A stretch of 59,383 nucleotides of DNA from an uncultured Caryophanales bacterium (GTDB lineage: Bacteria; Bacillota_I; Bacilli_A; RF39; UBA660). Positions within the stretch are counted from its first letter, which is position 1. The number at the start of each line of letters is the position of its first letter. Below are positions 1-9,832 of this stretch, piece by piece. The position numbers and the translations under genes are program-made. The stretch is from NCBI GenBank assembly GCA_946410555.1, contig CAMKAT010000005.1, positions 1-59,383 of the forward strand, written 5' to 3'. The notes under the pieces are model-generated. The model made no database searches. It saw nothing but the letters and a program-made list of their open reading frames with translations, and had not been told where the DNA came from.

Positions 1-44
1 TTTTAGTATAACATAAATCAATTAAAAACATATACTATTTAAAC

Positions 45-81
45 AAAAAAAAGACTTGATTAGTCAACTAATTCAAGTCTT
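45..81 (-). terminator. Terminator of the ribosomal protein cluster
   Basis: A 9-bp stem (51-59 with 73-81) encloses a smaller inner stem. On the minus strand it is followed by a run of about eight U. The hairpin overlaps the rplQ stop codon and closes the long S10-spc-alpha transcription unit. Confidence 0.9.
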
Positions 82-401
82 ACTTGTAAAGCGTCGTCTC
101 CGATTCTTTCTTTTAATTTTATAATTCTAGTATATCCACCATTACGTTCAGCATAACGAGGAGCTAATTCATTAAAGATTTTATCAACAACTTTTTTGTC
201 GTTATGTAAGAAAGCAAGTGCTTTTCTTCTTGAAACTAAAGATCCATTTTTTCCGTAAGTGATCATTTTATCAACGAATTTTCTTACTTCTTTTGCTCTA
301 GCTTCAGTTGTAACAACACCTTCATTCATGATTACATCTTTACAGATACCAGCTAACATACTTCTTCTAATACTAGATTCTCTACTTAATTTTCTGTACA
401 T
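60..401 (-). CDS. rplQ: 50S ribosomal protein L17 (bL17)
   Basis: The 113-residue protein starts MYRKLSRESSIRRSM and is close to the usual 115-125 residues of bL17. It binds 23S rRNA near the exit tunnel. It is the last gene of the cluster, 25 nt after rpoA, the classical rpoA-rplQ order, and a terminator hairpin overlaps its stop codon. Confidence 0.97.
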   Translation of the reverse strand: MYRKLSRESSIRRSMLAGICKDVIMNEGVVTTEARAKEVRKFVDKMITYGKNGSLVSRRKALAFLHNDKKVVDKIFNELAPRYAERNGGYTRIIKLKERIGDDALQVRLELVD

Positions 402-426
402 TATAATTTTCCTTTCTGTTTAAGAA

Positions 427-1365
427 TTAATCACGGAACTTTAGTCCCATTTCATTTACTTTATCAATGATTTCTTTAAATGATTTCTTTCCTAAGTTTC
501 TAATTTTAGCAACTTCAGATTCTTTCTTATCAATTAAATCTTGAACTGTATTGATATTAGCTCTCTTTAAGCAATTGTAAGCTCTAACTGAGAATTCAAT
601 TTCTTCAATAGGAGTTTCAAGAGTTTTAGTGATAGTATCAACTTTCTTTTCAGCCATTATTCCAGTTACATCAGCTATTTGATTTAAATCAGCAACAATA
701 TTTAAATGTTCGATTAAAATTCTAGAGGCTAAAGCCATAGCTTCTTCTGGAGTAATAGAACCATTTGTATTAACATACATGATTAATTTATCAAAATTTT
801 CATTATGACCAACACGAGCAGATTCTACTTCGAAAGCAACCTTATCAATTGGACTGTATAATGCATCAACAGGAATAACTCCTACTTCTTCACCTAATAA
901 TTTCTTATTTTCAGCAGCATCTACATATCCACGACCGTTATCAACAGTAAGTTCCATATTGATCTTACCATCTTTAACTAAATTACAAATAACTAAATCA
1001 GGGTTAACGATTTCGATATCAGCGTCATGTTCGATATCTCCAGCAGTAACAACTCCTTCTTTAGATACTGAAAGTGTCATAACTTTCTTTGTATTAGAAT
1101 AATTTTTAACTACTAATGATTTAATGTTAAGAATAATGTTCATAACATCTTCTCTTACACCATCAAGTTTTTGGAATTCATGTAAAACTCCATCAATTTT
1201 AACGCTAACTACTGCGGAACCTGGCATACTAGATAGCATAACTCTTCTTAGTGCATTACCAATAGTTGTACCAAAACCTCTTTCAAGTGGTTCTAGTTCA
1301 AATTTTCCATAATTCTTACTTTGATCATATTCAGTAATTTTATAATTTGGTTTTTCGAAATTCAT
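427..1365 (-). CDS. rpoA: DNA-directed RNA polymerase subunit alpha
   Basis: The alpha subunit has 312 residues, the normal length. The N-terminal domain (about 1-230) dimerises and scaffolds beta and beta prime; it contains the conserved stretch LEPLERGFGTTIGNALRRVM. The C-terminal domain (about 245-310) has the helix-hairpin-helix around RNLGKKSFKEI that contacts UP elements and activators. It lies between rpsK and rplQ as in Bacilli. Confidence 0.98.
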   Translation of the reverse strand: MNFEKPNYKITEYDQSKNYGKFELEPLERGFGTTIGNALRRVMLSSMPGSAVVSVKIDGVLHEFQKLDGVREDVMNIILNIKSLVVKNYSNTKKVMTLSVSKEGVVTAGDIEHDADIEIVNPDLVICNLVKDGKINMELTVDNGRGYVDAAENKKLLGEEVGVIPVDALYSPIDKVAFEVESARVGHNENFDKLIMYVNTNGSITPEEAMALASRILIEHLNIVADLNQIADVTGIMAEKKVDTITKTLETPIEEIEFSVRAYNCLKRANINTVQDLIDKKESEVAKIRNLGKKSFKEIIDKVNEMGLKFRD

Positions 1366-1393
1366 ATTTAATCCTCTAACTTTCTAATACTAA

Positions 1394-1777
1394 TTAATTT
1401 CTAGGTTTCTTTGGTGGTCTACATCCATTGTGTGGTACTGGAGTTTCATCAACGATTGAAGTGATTTCAAGACCAACTGTTTGTAATGAACGAATAGCTG
1501 TTTCTCTTCCTCCACCTAATCCTTTAACGAAAACTTCTACTTTTTTAACTCCACAATCCATTGCAGCTTTACCAGCTTGTTCAGCAGCTAAACCAGCAGC
1601 ATATGGAGTTTTCTTCTTAGAACCTTTATAACCAATAGTTCCAGATGAAGCCCAACTAATTGTATTTCCTTCTTTATCAGTAATAGTAACTAATGTATTA
1701 TTATATGATGATGAAATATGAGCTTGTGCTTCAGGAATATTCTTTTTAACTTTTCTTTTTCTTCTATTATAAGCCAT
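1394..1777 (-). CDS. rpsK: 30S ribosomal protein S11 (uS11)
   Basis: The 127-residue protein has the conserved C terminus [13 protein letters not shown] and the [13 protein letters not shown] segment of uS11. It binds 16S rRNA in the platform of the small subunit. It lies between rpsM (11 nt) and rpoA (28 nt) in the alpha operon order. Confidence 0.98.
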   Translation of the reverse strand: MAYNRRKRKVKKNIPEAQAHISSSYNNTLVTITDKEGNTISWASSGTIGYKGSKKKTPYAAGLAAEQAGKAAMDCGVKKVEVFVKGLGGGRETAIRSLQTVGLEITSIVDETPVPHNGCRPPKKPRN

Positions 1778-1788
1778 AGTTTATCCTC

Positions 1789-2163
1789 CTATTTTCCTTC
1801 TTTTTTCTTATTAGCAACTACTTTACCTTTACCCTTACGAGTACGAGCATTTCTGCTAGTTCTTTGTCCATGAACTGGAAGACCTTTTTTATGTCTGCTT
1901 CCTTGATATGAACCAATTTCCATTTTGTTTTTAATATTCATTTGAACTTCTCTTCTAAGTTCACCTTCAACTGTATAATTATCAACTTCTGATCTTAAAG
2001 CAGCTTCTTGATCTAAAGTTAAATCTCTAACTTTCATGTCAGCATCTACATTAGCAGCAGCACAAATTTTCTTTGCAGTACTTTGTCCAATTCCGTAGAT
2101 AGCAGTTAATCCGATAAATACAGCTTTATCTTTTGGTAAATCAATATTCTTAATACGTGCCAT
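1789..2163 (-). CDS. rpsM: 30S ribosomal protein S13 (uS13)
   Basis: The 124-residue protein opens [13 protein letters not shown] and carries the uS13 segment [19 protein letters not shown] near the C terminus, followed by the basic tail that contacts P-site tRNA. An AGGAG ribosome binding site precedes the ATG. It follows rpmJ by 11 nt. Confidence 0.98.
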   Translation of the reverse strand: MARIKNIDLPKDKAVFIGLTAIYGIGQSTAKKICAAANVDADMKVRDLTLDQEAALRSEVDNYTVEGELRREVQMNIKNKMEIGSYQGSRHKKGLPVHGQRTSRNARTRKGKGKVVANKKKEGK

Positions 2164-2174
2164 AATTTCTCCTC

Positions 2175-2288
2175 CTAGCCTTGTGTTTGTTTGTGTTTTG
2201 GATTATCACAAATAATCATAACTTTTCCTTTTCTTCTAATTACCCTACATTTTGGGCACATAGGTTTTACTGATGCTCTAACCTTCAT
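2175..2288 (-). CDS. rpmJ: 50S ribosomal protein L36 (bL36), zinc-binding form
   Basis: Reading the minus strand from ATG at 2288 gives 37 residues beginning [14 protein letters not shown] and ending at TAG (2175-2177). The four zinc ligands C11, C14, C27 and H32 are all present, so this is the C+ form. An AGGTATTTTT leader precedes it. It sits between infA and rpsM, its normal place. Confidence 0.96.
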   Translation of the reverse strand: MKVRASVKPMCPKCRVIRRKGKVMIICDNPKHKQTQG

Positions 2289-2304
2289 AAAAATACCTCC
2301 ATTT

Positions 2305-2517
2305 TTATTTTCTATATTTTATAATCCCATGTGTTAAATCAGTTGGAGACAACTCAACTATAACTCTATCACCTGCTAAAATGCGAATCAAGTTCATTCG
2401 GATTTTACCAGAAACACGGGCTGTTATAATCATTTTATTTTCTAACTCAACTTGATAAATATCATGAGTAATATTAATAACTTTGCCTTCAACTTCAATT
2501 TTTTGTTCTTTAGCCAT
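2305..2517 (-). CDS. infA: Translation initiation factor IF-1
   Basis: The 70-residue single OB-fold protein begins [13 protein letters not shown] and contains the conserved [12 protein letters not shown] segment (here [12 protein letters not shown]) and [10 protein letters not shown]. It blocks the A site of the 30S subunit during initiation. It lies between map (5 nt) and rpmJ (16 nt). Confidence 0.97.
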   Translation of the reverse strand: MAKEQKIEVEGKVINITHDIYQVELENKMIITARVSGKIRMNLIRILAGDRVIVELSPTDLTHGIIKYRK

Positions 2518-2522
2518 ATATT

Positions 2523-3272
2523 TTATTCTCCTGTTAAAATTTCATAGCCATCTTCTGTAATTGCCACTGTATGTTCAAAGTGTGCAGAATCACTACCATC
2601 TTCGGTAACGATTGTCCAATCATCATCAAGGATACACACATCTTTTCTTCCAGCTGTAAGCATTGGCTCAACTGCAATGACCATTCCTTTTTTTAAAGTA
2701 ATTCCTGATCCATATTTACCAAAGTTTGGTACCCAAGGATCTTCATGCATTTCATAACCTATTCCATGTCCTCCAAGTTCTCTAATAACTCCAAGTCCAT
2801 GTTTTTCAGCATATTGTTGAATTCTAGCTGATAAATTTCCTAGTGGAACACCAGCTTTTAATTCTTTAAGTCCAACATAAAGTGACTTTTCAGTGTGATA
2901 CAATAAATGTTCTTTTTTCTTGTTGATAGAACCAACTGGAACTGTAGTAGCAGAATCTGCCATCATTCCATCTAATTCTACAACGATATCGAAAGTGACG
3001 ATGTCTCCATCACGAAGTATATGATCATCAGTACCGATTCCGTGAACTACTTCATCATTAACTGAAACACATATATTTCTAGGAAAACCTTCAAAACCTT
3101 TACATGCAGCTTTTCCACCCATAGATTCAATGAATCTACCTGCTTCATCGTCAATATATTTTGTTGAAACTCCAGGTTTAGCAATTGATGCTAAATATTT
3201 ATGAGTTTCATAATTTATATGACCTGCTTTTTTAATTTTTTGAATTTCATCATCACTATAGATATTTATCAT
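2523..3272 (-). CDS. map: Methionine aminopeptidase, type I
   Basis: This 249-residue cytosolic enzyme removes the initiator Met from new proteins. The metal and substrate residues are visible: HGIGTDD, the aspartates in [31 protein letters not shown] and HFEHT. It lacks the N-terminal zinc extension, so it is the short bacterial type Ia form. Its ATG overlaps the adk TGA stop in an ATGA junction, indicating translational coupling. Confidence 0.97.
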   Translation of the reverse strand: MINIYSDDEIQKIKKAGHINYETHKYLASIAKPGVSTKYIDDEAGRFIESMGGKAACKGFEGFPRNICVSVNDEVVHGIGTDDHILRDGDIVTFDIVVELDGMMADSATTVPVGSINKKKEHLLYHTEKSLYVGLKELKAGVPLGNLSARIQQYAEKHGLGVIRELGGHGIGYEMHEDPWVPNFGKYGSGITLKKGMVIAVEPMLTAGRKDVCILDDDWTIVTEDGSDSAHFEHTVAITEDGYEILTGE

Positions 3273-3922
3273 TGTATTACCTTTTCTATTCCTTCAAAAA
3301 TTTTGTCTTTGTCTTGTAAACTATTTATATTTTCTAGTAAACCAGCAGCTCTATAGAATTCTAATAGAGGACTAGTACTATTTATGTAAGTTTGGAATCT
3401 AGATTTAAATGTTTCTTCATTATCATCACTACGTGTTTCTAATGCAGTTCCACAATTATCACAAATTCCTTCTTCCATAGGTTTAAATCCATCTAAGTAT
3501 ATATTATATCCTTTTTTACATTTTGGACAAGTAGCTCTACCTAAAGCTCTCTTCATTGCGTTTTCTTCATCTAATTCAAGATAAATAACAACACCAATTG
3601 AGTTATCAGTTTCTTCTAGAATTTCTTCTAAAGTTTTAGCTTGTGCAATATTTCTTGGATATCCATCTAAGATGAAACCATGTTCTCTTACATCATCTTG
3701 CGAAAGTCTTTTTGTAAGTAATTTAGCAACTAATTCATCACTAACTAACTTTCCAGCTTCAATAATTGAAGATATTTCATTAGCAAGTTCACCACCAGCT
3801 GCGATTTCTTCTCTAAGTAAATCTCCAGTTGAAATGTGTACATATCCGTACTTTTCAACAAGTAAATCACTTTGAGTACCCTTCCCAGCAGCAGGAGGGG
3901 CTATAAAGATTATATTCTTCAT
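3269..3922 (-). CDS. adk: Adenylate kinase with a zinc-binding lid
   Basis: The 217-residue enzyme catalyses AMP + ATP = 2 ADP. The nucleotide-binding loop reads APPAAGKGTQ; the family norm is GPPGAGKGTQ, so two glycines are alanines here, while the Lys is kept. The lid has a four-Cys zinc site (CPKC and CDNC). DGYPRN and the conserved Arg residues are present. It ends in TGA overlapping the map start, direct evidence that UGA is a stop in this genome. Confidence 0.96.
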   Translation of the reverse strand: MKNIIFIAPPAAGKGTQSDLLVEKYGYVHISTGDLLREEIAAGGELANEISSIIEAGKLVSDELVAKLLTKRLSQDDVREHGFILDGYPRNIAQAKTLEEILEETDNSIGVVIYLELDEENAMKRALGRATCPKCKKGYNIYLDGFKPMEEGICDNCGTALETRSDDNEETFKSRFQTYINSTSPLLEFYRAAGLLENINSLQDKDKIFEGIEKVIQ

Positions 3923-3924
3923 AA

Positions 3925-5199
3925 CTAATCCCTTCTACGCTTAGAAGCAGTTTGATAACTACGTGACACAGCACTACTTTCAAGTTGTTTAAATGTTTCA
4001 AGTGCAACACCAACAACGATTAATAGTCCAGTACCACCTAGTGAAGCAGTACTTGATAATCCTGTAATTTTACTTAAAATTACTGGAATAGAAGCAAGTA
4101 TAGCTAAACTAATACTTCCTGTAACAGTTAATCTGATTAATGTTCCTTTGAAGTAACTTTCAGTTCTTTCACCAGGTGTAATACCAGGAACATATGCTCT
4201 ACTCTTATCAAGATTTTCGGCCATTTCTTTAGGATTTAATTGCATTAAAGTATAAAGGAATGAGAATCCGATAATTAATAAAACATATAATACAAATCCT
4301 GTTGCAGAAGTATAAACTATATAATTATTAACAAATGTACTAAATGCACCTTCACCTTTATCAATAAATTGACCAATTAAACTTGGAATACTAGTTAATG
4401 CACTTGCAAAGATTACAGGCATTACACTAGCTGAATTTAATTTTAAAGGTAAATATGATTGTTCGTTCTTTGTTGTGCTTGCAGTTCTTGTACTATGTTG
4501 TATAGGAATTCTTCTTTCTGAAATTTCTGTAAAAATTACACCTACTAAAATTAAAAGATAAGCAAGTATAAATAATACATAGAAAGTAATTCCAAGTGCT
4601 TGCTTGTATGTTCCATTAACAATTAGTTCATCAAAAGCTGATTTGAATGTTGATGGTAAATTACCAACAATACCTGCCATGATGAATAATGAAACTCCAT
4701 TACCAAGACCTTTCTTAGTAATTTCATCAGCCAACCATAATAGTAAAGAAGTACCAGCTGTAAAGATTATAGTTGTTTTAATAACTTCCATTGTTGAATC
4801 AAGATTCATGAAAGCTATTGAATAAATATATCCTTGAACAAAAGCGAATAAGATTCCTAGATATCTATTAATCTTATTGATCTTTTGTCTACCAGTAGCT
4901 CCTTGTTCTTTTAATTCTTTAAAGTATGGAACAATGTCCATTTGTAAGATTTGAGTAAGAATTGATGCCGTAATATATGGCATAACTCCTAAGGAGAATA
5001 TTGAAAATGTTTTCAAACTTCCACCACTCATTAAGTTTAGTAAATCAAGAAATCCTAAACCCTCTATCTTAGTTTTAGCACCAGGTACAACAATATTAGA
5101 ACCGAAGGCGAACACAGCTAGAATAAGTAGTGTAAAGTATATTCTCTTTCTTAAATCTTTGTTTTGAGGACTGAATAGTCCTTTAAGACTTTTGAACAT
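3925..5199 (-). CDS. secY: Preprotein translocase subunit SecY
   Basis: This is a 424-residue membrane protein with ten predicted membrane segments. It forms the channel of the Sec translocon together with SecE and SecG. The plug region after the first segment and conserved stretches such as GVMPYITASIL and NPKEMAENL are recognisable. It lies 2 nt after rplO and 2 nt before adk, the standard spc order. Confidence 0.98.
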   Translation of the reverse strand: MFKSLKGLFSPQNKDLRKRIYFTLLILAVFAFGSNIVVPGAKTKIEGLGFLDLLNLMSGGSLKTFSIFSLGVMPYITASILTQILQMDIVPYFKELKEQGATGRQKINKINRYLGILFAFVQGYIYSIAFMNLDSTMEVIKTTIIFTAGTSLLLWLADEITKKGLGNGVSLFIMAGIVGNLPSTFKSAFDELIVNGTYKQALGITFYVLFILAYLLILVGVIFTEISERRIPIQHSTRTASTTKNEQSYLPLKLNSASVMPVIFASALTSIPSLIGQFIDKGEGAFSTFVNNYIVYTSATGFVLYVLLIIGFSFLYTLMQLNPKEMAENLDKSRAYVPGITPGERTESYFKGTLIRLTVTGSISLAILASIPVILSKITGLSSTASLGGTGLLIVVGVALETFKQLESSAVSRSYQTASKRRRD

Positions 5200-5201
5200 A
5201 A

Positions 5202-5642
5202 CTAAATCACCTCTGTAGTTCCGCCTAATTCCTCAATCTTAGTTACAGCAACAGATGAGAATCTGTTAGCTTTAACATTAACCTTCTTTTCTAATTTTCC
5301 GTTTGCTAATACTTTAATACCAGCCATTTCCTTTTTAACAATTCCTTTTTCAACTAAAGTAGCTGGAGTAACAGTATCACCATCGTTGAATTTATTTAAA
5401 TCAGAAAGGTTAACAACTGCAAATTCTTTTCTGAATCTAGCATTGTTGAAACCTCTCTTAGGAATTCTTCTGTAAAGTGGAGTTTGTCCACCTTCGAACC
5501 ATGCAGAAATTGAAGCTCCGCTTCTAGACTTTTGTCCTTTTTCTCCAGTTCCAGCAGTTTTTCCTAAACCAGATCCGTTTCCTCTTCCAACTCTTTTTCT
5601 TGTTTTAGTTTCAGGAGATTTCATTAAATTATTTAATTTCAT
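5202..5642 (-). CDS. rplO: 50S ribosomal protein L15 (uL15)
   Basis: I chose the ATG at 5642 because uL15 proteins begin MKL followed by the KRVGRGxGSGxGKTxGxGxKG stretch. This gives 146 residues. An upstream in-frame start would extend back into rpsE. Only one base separates this start from the rpsE stop, leaving no room for rpmD (L30), which normally lies between them. Confidence 0.97.
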   Translation of the reverse strand: MKLNNLMKSPETKTRKRVGRGNGSGLGKTAGTGEKGQKSRSGASISAWFEGGQTPLYRRIPKRGFNNARFRKEFAVVNLSDLNKFNDGDTVTPATLVEKGIVKKEMAGIKVLANGKLEKKVNVKANRFSSVAVTKIEELGGTTEVI

Positions 5643-5643
5643 A

Positions 5644-6150
5644 TTATAGCTCCTCAACTTTCTTACCACGTAATTCTGCGATTTGTTCAGCAGTACGTTC
5701 AGATTTTAAAGCACTAAGTGTAGCTTTAGCAACGTTAATTTGTGTATTTGAACCTAATGATTTAGATACAATATCTTTAATACCAGCAGCTTCAAGTACA
5801 GCACGAGCAGCTCCACCAGCAACAATTCCAGAACCTTTTGGAGCTGGTTTAATTAAAACTCTAGCTCTTCCACAAGTTCCAGTAGCTTCATGAGGAATAG
5901 TTCTTCCATCAACCATAGCAACCTTAACTAAGTTTCTCTTAGCAGCTTGGCTTGCTTTATTGATAGCTGGTTGAACTTCTGAAGCTTTACCAGTACCTAA
6001 ACCGATTAAACCTTTTCCATCACCAACTACTACAGTTGCGGCGAATCTCATTACACGTCCACCTTTAGTTACCTTAGTAATTCTAGAGATGCTTATTACT
6101 TTTTCATCTAAAAGTTTCTTATTGTCATTAATTCTTTCGTTTCTTGCCAT
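5644..6150 (-). CDS. rpsE: 30S ribosomal protein S5 (uS5)
   Basis: The 168-residue protein has the N-terminal double-stranded RNA-binding domain ([19 protein letters not shown]) and the C-terminal domain with [18 protein letters not shown]. It belongs to the 30S body and affects decoding fidelity. It lies between rplR and rplO. Confidence 0.98.
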   Translation of the reverse strand: MARNERINDNKKLLDEKVISISRITKVTKGGRVMRFAATVVVGDGKGLIGLGTGKASEVQPAINKASQAAKRNLVKVAMVDGRTIPHEATGTCGRARVLIKPAPKGSGIVAGGAARAVLEAAGIKDIVSKSLGSNTQINVAKATLSALKSERTAEQIAELRGKKVEEL

Positions 6151-6160
6151 AATTTACCTC

Positions 6161-6517
6161 CTAGAAATCCAATCCATTTTCACGTGCAGCATCAGCTAAT
6201 GCTTCAACACGTCCATGATATTGGTATCCACCTCTATCGAATACTACTTCTTTAATTCCAGCTTTAACAGCTTTTTTAGCGATATCAGCACCAACTGCTT
6301 TAGCAGCTTCTACGTTACCACCATTTTCAAGTTTTAAAGTTAAACTTGAAGATGAAACTAAAGTAGTACCTTTAACATCATCAATTATTTGAGCGAAGAT
6401 TTGAGAATTTGATCTAAATACGTTTAATCTAGGACATTCAGCAGTTCCAGATACTTTATTTCTAACTCTTTTATGTCTTCTTAATCTTGCAACATTATTA
6501 GCTTCTTTTTTAATCAT
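6161..6517 (-). CDS. rplR: 50S ribosomal protein L18 (uL18)
   Basis: The 118-residue protein has the 5S rRNA-binding segment [20 protein letters not shown] and the C-terminal [20 protein letters not shown] of uL18. With L5 it anchors 5S rRNA in the central protuberance. The GGGGAGG site upstream of 6517 is strong. Confidence 0.98.
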   Translation of the reverse strand: MIKKEANNVARLRRHKRVRNKVSGTAECPRLNVFRSNSQIFAQIIDDVKGTTLVSSSSLTLKLENGGNVEAAKAVGADIAKKAVKAGIKEVVFDRGGYQYHGRVEALADAARENGLDF

Positions 6518-6532
6518 ATTCTTTTACCTCCC

Positions 6533-7072
6533 CTATTTAGATGCTTTCTTTCCTTCTTTACGTCTAATGTGTTCGTCTTTATATCTAATTCCTTTTCCTT
6601 TGTATGGTTCAGGTAATCTGTTTTCACGAACTTTAGCAGCAAATTCAGATACTTTTTGTTTATCATTTCCTGAAATACTTAATTGTGTAGGACCTTCAGA
6701 AGTAACAGTAAGTCCTTCTGGAGCAGTCATTTCTACTGGATGTGAATAACCAACGTTTAAAGTTATTTTATTTCCAGCAACTTGACATCTGTAACCAACA
6801 CCAACGATTTCAAGATCTTTTTTATAACCTTCAGAAACACCAACTAACATATTAGATATATTAGCGTTAGTAGTTCCATGAATTTGTTTTACAGTTTTGA
6901 TTTCACTGTTTCTTGAAGTAGTTAATTTATCTCCATCAATTGAAACAGTAATGTTTGAGTTAATAGTTCCTTCAAGTGTTCCTTTAGGACCAGTAACTTT
7001 AATATTGTTTCCATCAAGTGTAACAGTAACACCAGCTGGAATTGTTAATACTCTATTTCCAATTCTACTCAT
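6533..7072 (-). CDS. rplF: 50S ribosomal protein L6 (uL6)
   Basis: The 179-residue protein has two L6 domains, the second containing the signature PEPYKGKGIRY near the C terminus. It binds the sarcin-ricin region of 23S rRNA. Its position between rpsH and rplR is canonical. Confidence 0.98.
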   Translation of the reverse strand: MSRIGNRVLTIPAGVTVTLDGNNIKVTGPKGTLEGTINSNITVSIDGDKLTTSRNSEIKTVKQIHGTTNANISNMLVGVSEGYKKDLEIVGVGYRCQVAGNKITLNVGYSHPVEMTAPEGLTVTSEGPTQLSISGNDKQKVSEFAAKVRENRLPEPYKGKGIRYKDEHIRRKEGKKASK

Positions 7073-7090
7073 AACTAATATTTTCCTTGA

Positions 7091-7489
7091 TTACCAAATG
7101 TAAGCAAGTACTTCTCCTCCTAGATTTTGTTTTCTAGCATCTCTATCAGTCATAATTCCTTTAGAAGTAGAAATTATTGCAATTCCTAATCCGTTTAATA
7201 CTCTAGGAAGTTTATCATGTTCAACATAAACTCTTAAACCAGATTTAGAAATTCTCTTAAGTCCAGTAATAACTCTAGTCTTTTTATCTTCAGTATATTT
7301 AAGATTTAAAGTTAAAGTATTACCATTTTTTGATTCAACTAATTTATATTCACTGATATATCCTTCTTCTTTAAGAATTCTAGCGATTTCGCAAGTCATC
7401 TTAGTTCCGATAACATCAACAGTGTCATATTTTAATTGATTTGCATTACGAATTCTAGTAAGCATATCTGCTATTTTATCTTCTACCAT
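7091..7489 (-). CDS. rpsH: 30S ribosomal protein S8 (uS8)
   Basis: The 132-residue protein begins [16 protein letters not shown] and contains the uS8 C-terminal signature [14 protein letters not shown]. It binds helix 21 of 16S rRNA and in some bacteria autoregulates the spc operon. It follows rpsZ by 15 nt. Confidence 0.98.
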   Translation of the reverse strand: MVEDKIADMLTRIRNANQLKYDTVDVIGTKMTCEIARILKEEGYISEYKLVESKNGNTLTLNLKYTEDKKTRVITGLKRISKSGLRVYVEHDKLPRVLNGLGIAIISTSKGIMTDRDARKQNLGGEVLAYIW

Positions 7490-7504
7490 GTTTTTACTTC
7501 CTTT

Positions 7505-7690
7505 CTACCAACTTGACTTCTTAACGCCAGGTATTTTACCTTGGTTAGCAAGTTCTCTAAAACAAATACGACATAATCCGAATTTACGAATAACACCATG
7601 TGGTCTTCCGCATCTTTCGCATCTTGTATATTCTCTTACTTTAAATTTTTGAGGTCTTGCTTGTTTAACTTTTAAACTTGTCTTAGCCAT
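7505..7690 (-). CDS. rpsZ: 30S ribosomal protein S14, zinc-binding type Z (uS14)
   Basis: This short 61-residue S14 carries two CxxC pairs (CERC and CRIC), the zinc-binding C+ form. It is located in the 30S head. The short type is typical of the S14 encoded in the spc cluster of Firmicutes. Confidence 0.97.
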   Translation of the reverse strand: MAKTSLKVKQARPQKFKVREYTRCERCGRPHGVIRKFGLCRICFRELANQGKIPGVKKSSW

Positions 7691-7699
7691 ATCAATACC

Positions 7700-8239
7700 C
7701 TACTTTCTAAATGGCATTCCGAAGCTGTCTAATAATGCGAAAGCTTCTTCATTTGTTTTTGCTGTTGTAACAAAAACAATATCCATTCCTCTTAATTTTA
7801 CTACATCATCGTAATTAACTTCAGTAAAGATTAATTGATCTTTAATACCTAAAGTGTAATTTCCGAATCCGTCAAATGCTTTATCAGAAATACCTCTGAA
7901 GTCACGTACACGAGGTAATGCAACACGGATTAATTTTTCCATGAAGTTATACATATTTTCTCCTCTTAAAGTAACCTTAACTCCAATAGGTTGTCCTTCT
8001 CTTAATTTGAAACCAGCGATTGATTTCTTAGCTTTAGTTACAACTGGTGCTTGTCCAGTGATTTCAGCTAATTCAGCTTTAGCAGCTTCGATGTATTTTT
8101 CTTCTCTAGCTCCATCACCAACACCGATGTTGATAACGATTTTTTCAAGTCTAGGTACTTCCATTACAGAAGAATAATTGAATTTTTCCTTTAATGCAGG
8201 AACGATTTCTTCATTATATTGTTTCTTTAATGCGTTCAT
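7700..8239 (-). CDS. rplE: 50S ribosomal protein L5 (uL5)
   Basis: The 179-residue protein contains [13 protein letters not shown] and the C-terminal [22 protein letters not shown] of uL5. It binds 5S rRNA and forms an inter-subunit bridge in the central protuberance. Its ATG shares a base with the end of rplX. Confidence 0.98.
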   Translation of the reverse strand: MNALKKQYNEEIVPALKEKFNYSSVMEVPRLEKIVINIGVGDGAREEKYIEAAKAELAEITGQAPVVTKAKKSIAGFKLREGQPIGVKVTLRGENMYNFMEKLIRVALPRVRDFRGISDKAFDGFGNYTLGIKDQLIFTEVNYDDVVKLRGMDIVFVTTAKTNEEAFALLDSFGMPFRK

Positions 8240-8565
8240 TATTTTTCACCTGACTCTTTCTTTGTAGTTTTTTTAGTAGTTTTTGTTGTTTTTGCAGTTT
8301 TTTCAGTTTTTTCAGCTTTAGGAGCTTTTTCTGCTTTAGCAGCTTTAGCTTCTACAACCTTAACGTTAGATACATGAATTGAAGCTTCTACTTCTACAAT
8401 TCCACCATTTTCATTATAAGCAGATGGTTTAATATGTTTTTTAACAATGTTAACACCACTTACAACTACTCTGTCTTTTTTCTTTAGAATTGAAGTAATA
8501 GTTCCTTCTTTGCCTTTATCTTTTCCAGCAAGTACTCTTACTTTATCTCCGACTTTAATCTTCAT
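8239..8565 (-). CDS. rplX: 50S ribosomal protein L24 (uL24) with a Lys/Thr-rich tail
   Basis: The KOW-domain core (about residues 1-75, starting [18 protein letters not shown]) is normal and binds 23S rRNA early in 50S assembly. After it comes an unusual tail of about 32 residues made almost only of K, A, T and E, with repeats such as KAEK and TTKK. bL24-type proteins normally stop at about 100 residues without such a tail. The tail is probably disordered and strongly basic. Confidence 0.96.
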   Translation of the reverse strand: MKIKVGDKVRVLAGKDKGKEGTITSILKKKDRVVVSGVNIVKKHIKPSAYNENGGIVEVEASIHVSNVKVVEAKAAKAEKAPKAEKTEKTAKTTKTTKKTTKKESGEK

Positions 8566-8574
8566 AATATCCTC

Positions 8575-8943
8575 CTATAAAACTTCGTTAGCTAAAGATA
8601 CGATCTTCATGTAATCTTTATCACGTAATTCTCTAGCTACAGGACCTAGAACACGAGTTCCAATTGGGCTCTTATCATCCTTAATTAATACACATGCATT
8701 ATCTTGGAATTTGATATAAGAACCATCGTTTCTTCTAACTCCTTCAACACTTCTTACGATAACTGCTTTAACAACTTTACCAGCTTTAACATTAGAGTTA
8801 GGAATAGCTTTTTTAACTGTTCCAACAACTACGTCTCCAATGTTACCATATTTAACTTTACTTCCACCAAGTACTCTGATTACCATTAATTCTCTAGCTC
8901 CAGAGTTATCAGCTACTTTTAATCTTGTTTGTTGTTGTATCAT
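8575..8943 (-). CDS. rplN: 50S ribosomal protein L14 (uL14)
   Basis: The 122-residue protein begins [18 protein letters not shown], the hallmark of uL14, and ends with the [10 protein letters not shown] helix. It takes part in the bridge to 16S helix 14. It lies between rpsQ and rplX. Confidence 0.98.
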   Translation of the reverse strand: MIQQQTRLKVADNSGARELMVIRVLGGSKVKYGNIGDVVVGTVKKAIPNSNVKAGKVVKAVIVRSVEGVRRNDGSYIKFQDNACVLIKDDKSPIGTRVLGPVARELRDKDYMKIVSLANEVL

Positions 8944-8953
8944 AATAACCCTC

Positions 8954-9214
8954 CTAGATTTCTACAGATTCGATTAATACTTTATCTAAAACATATCTCT
9001 TAGTTTTTGATAATGGTCTAGTACCAATTAATCTAACTGTATCTCCTACTTTTGCAATATTCTTTTCATCATGAGCTGCATATTTCTTAGAATATTTAAC
9101 TCTTTTATGATATAAAGGATCTCTTCTATAAGTTTCAACTAAAACTGTAATAGTCTTATCATTTTTAGCACTTACAACTTTACCTACTAATGTAGTTTTC
9201 TTAGCTTCACTCAT
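8954..9214 (-). CDS. rpsQ: 30S ribosomal protein S17 (uS17)
   Basis: The 86-residue OB-fold protein contains the uS17 signature [20 protein letters not shown]. It binds helix 11 of 16S rRNA. Its ATG overlaps the rpmC stop in a TAATG junction, so the two are probably coupled. Confidence 0.98.
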   Translation of the reverse strand: MSEAKKTTLVGKVVSAKNDKTITVLVETYRRDPLYHKRVKYSKKYAAHDEKNIAKVGDTVRLIGTRPLSKTKRYVLDKVLIESVEI

Positions 9215-9411
9215 TATTCATTTCCTCCTTTACGTTCATTTAAAACAGTCTTTAAACGAGCAATAGTTTTTCTACCTTCATTAATTTTATGAGGTTTTTC
9301 TACTGTTCCTGTAGATTGTTTCATTCTTAAATCAAATAATTCATCTTTGATTTCAGTAATCTTAGCATTGATTTCTTCAGTGGACATTTTTCTAATTTCA
9401 CTAGTTTTCAT
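9214..9411 (-). CDS. rpmC: 50S ribosomal protein L29 (uL29)
   Basis: I chose ATG 9411 ([13 protein letters not shown]), which matches the usual uL29 start. An upstream GTG at 9423 is possible but lies inside rplP with no spacing for a ribosome site. The product has 65 residues with the family motif [12 protein letters not shown]. It sits at the tunnel exit. The start overlaps the end of rplP by 11 nt. Confidence 0.95.
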   Translation of the reverse strand: MKTSEIRKMSTEEINAKITEIKDELFDLRMKQSTGTVEKPHKINEGRKTIARLKTVLNERKGGNE

Positions 9412-9832
9412 TAGCTTCACCACTTTCTTCTTTTACTACTATTTTGCATTTAACACCTAATTTGTGAGAAGCAAGTCTTAAAGCTTCTCTAGCAGTAGCT
9501 TCTGGAACACCAGCGATTTCGAACATGATTGTTCCTTCTTTAACTACAGCTGCCCATTCTTTAACGTCACCTTTACCAGTACCTTGACGAGTTTCAAGTG
9601 GTTTCATAGTTCTTGCTAAATGTGGGAAGATGTTAATATAAATTTGACCACCACGTTTAGTGAATCTTGACATTGCAACACGAGCTGCTTCGATTTGTCT
9701 AGCAGTAATGTATGCTCCGTTCTTTGCTTGAAGTCCATATTCACCTAAATTTAATTTAGTATGTCCTTTAGCATGTCCTTCATAACTAATTCTATGAGGT
9801 TTACGATATTTAGTTCTTTTTGGCATTAACAT
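9401..9832 (-). CDS. rplP: 50S ribosomal protein L16 (uL16)
   Basis: The start at 9832 gives [14 protein letters not shown], the expected uL16 N terminus; an earlier ATG at 9856 would add eight atypical residues. The 143-residue product contains [12 protein letters not shown] and the lysine-rich region near the A-site tRNA. It overlaps the 3' end of rpsC by 23 nt, suggesting coupling. Confidence 0.97.
   Translation of the reverse strand: MLMPKRTKYRKPHRISYEGHAKGHTKLNLGEYGLQAKNGAYITARQIEAARVAMSRFTKRGGQIYINIFPHLARTMKPLETRQGTGKGDVKEWAAVVKEGTIMFEIAGVPEATAREALRLASHKLGVKCKIVVKEESGEANEN

Noticed and set aside
3269..3271. UGA reassigned to Trp, as in Mycoplasma
   Set aside because: adk and comEA end at TGA at the expected protein length, and Trp is encoded by TGG in conserved positions, so the standard code applies.
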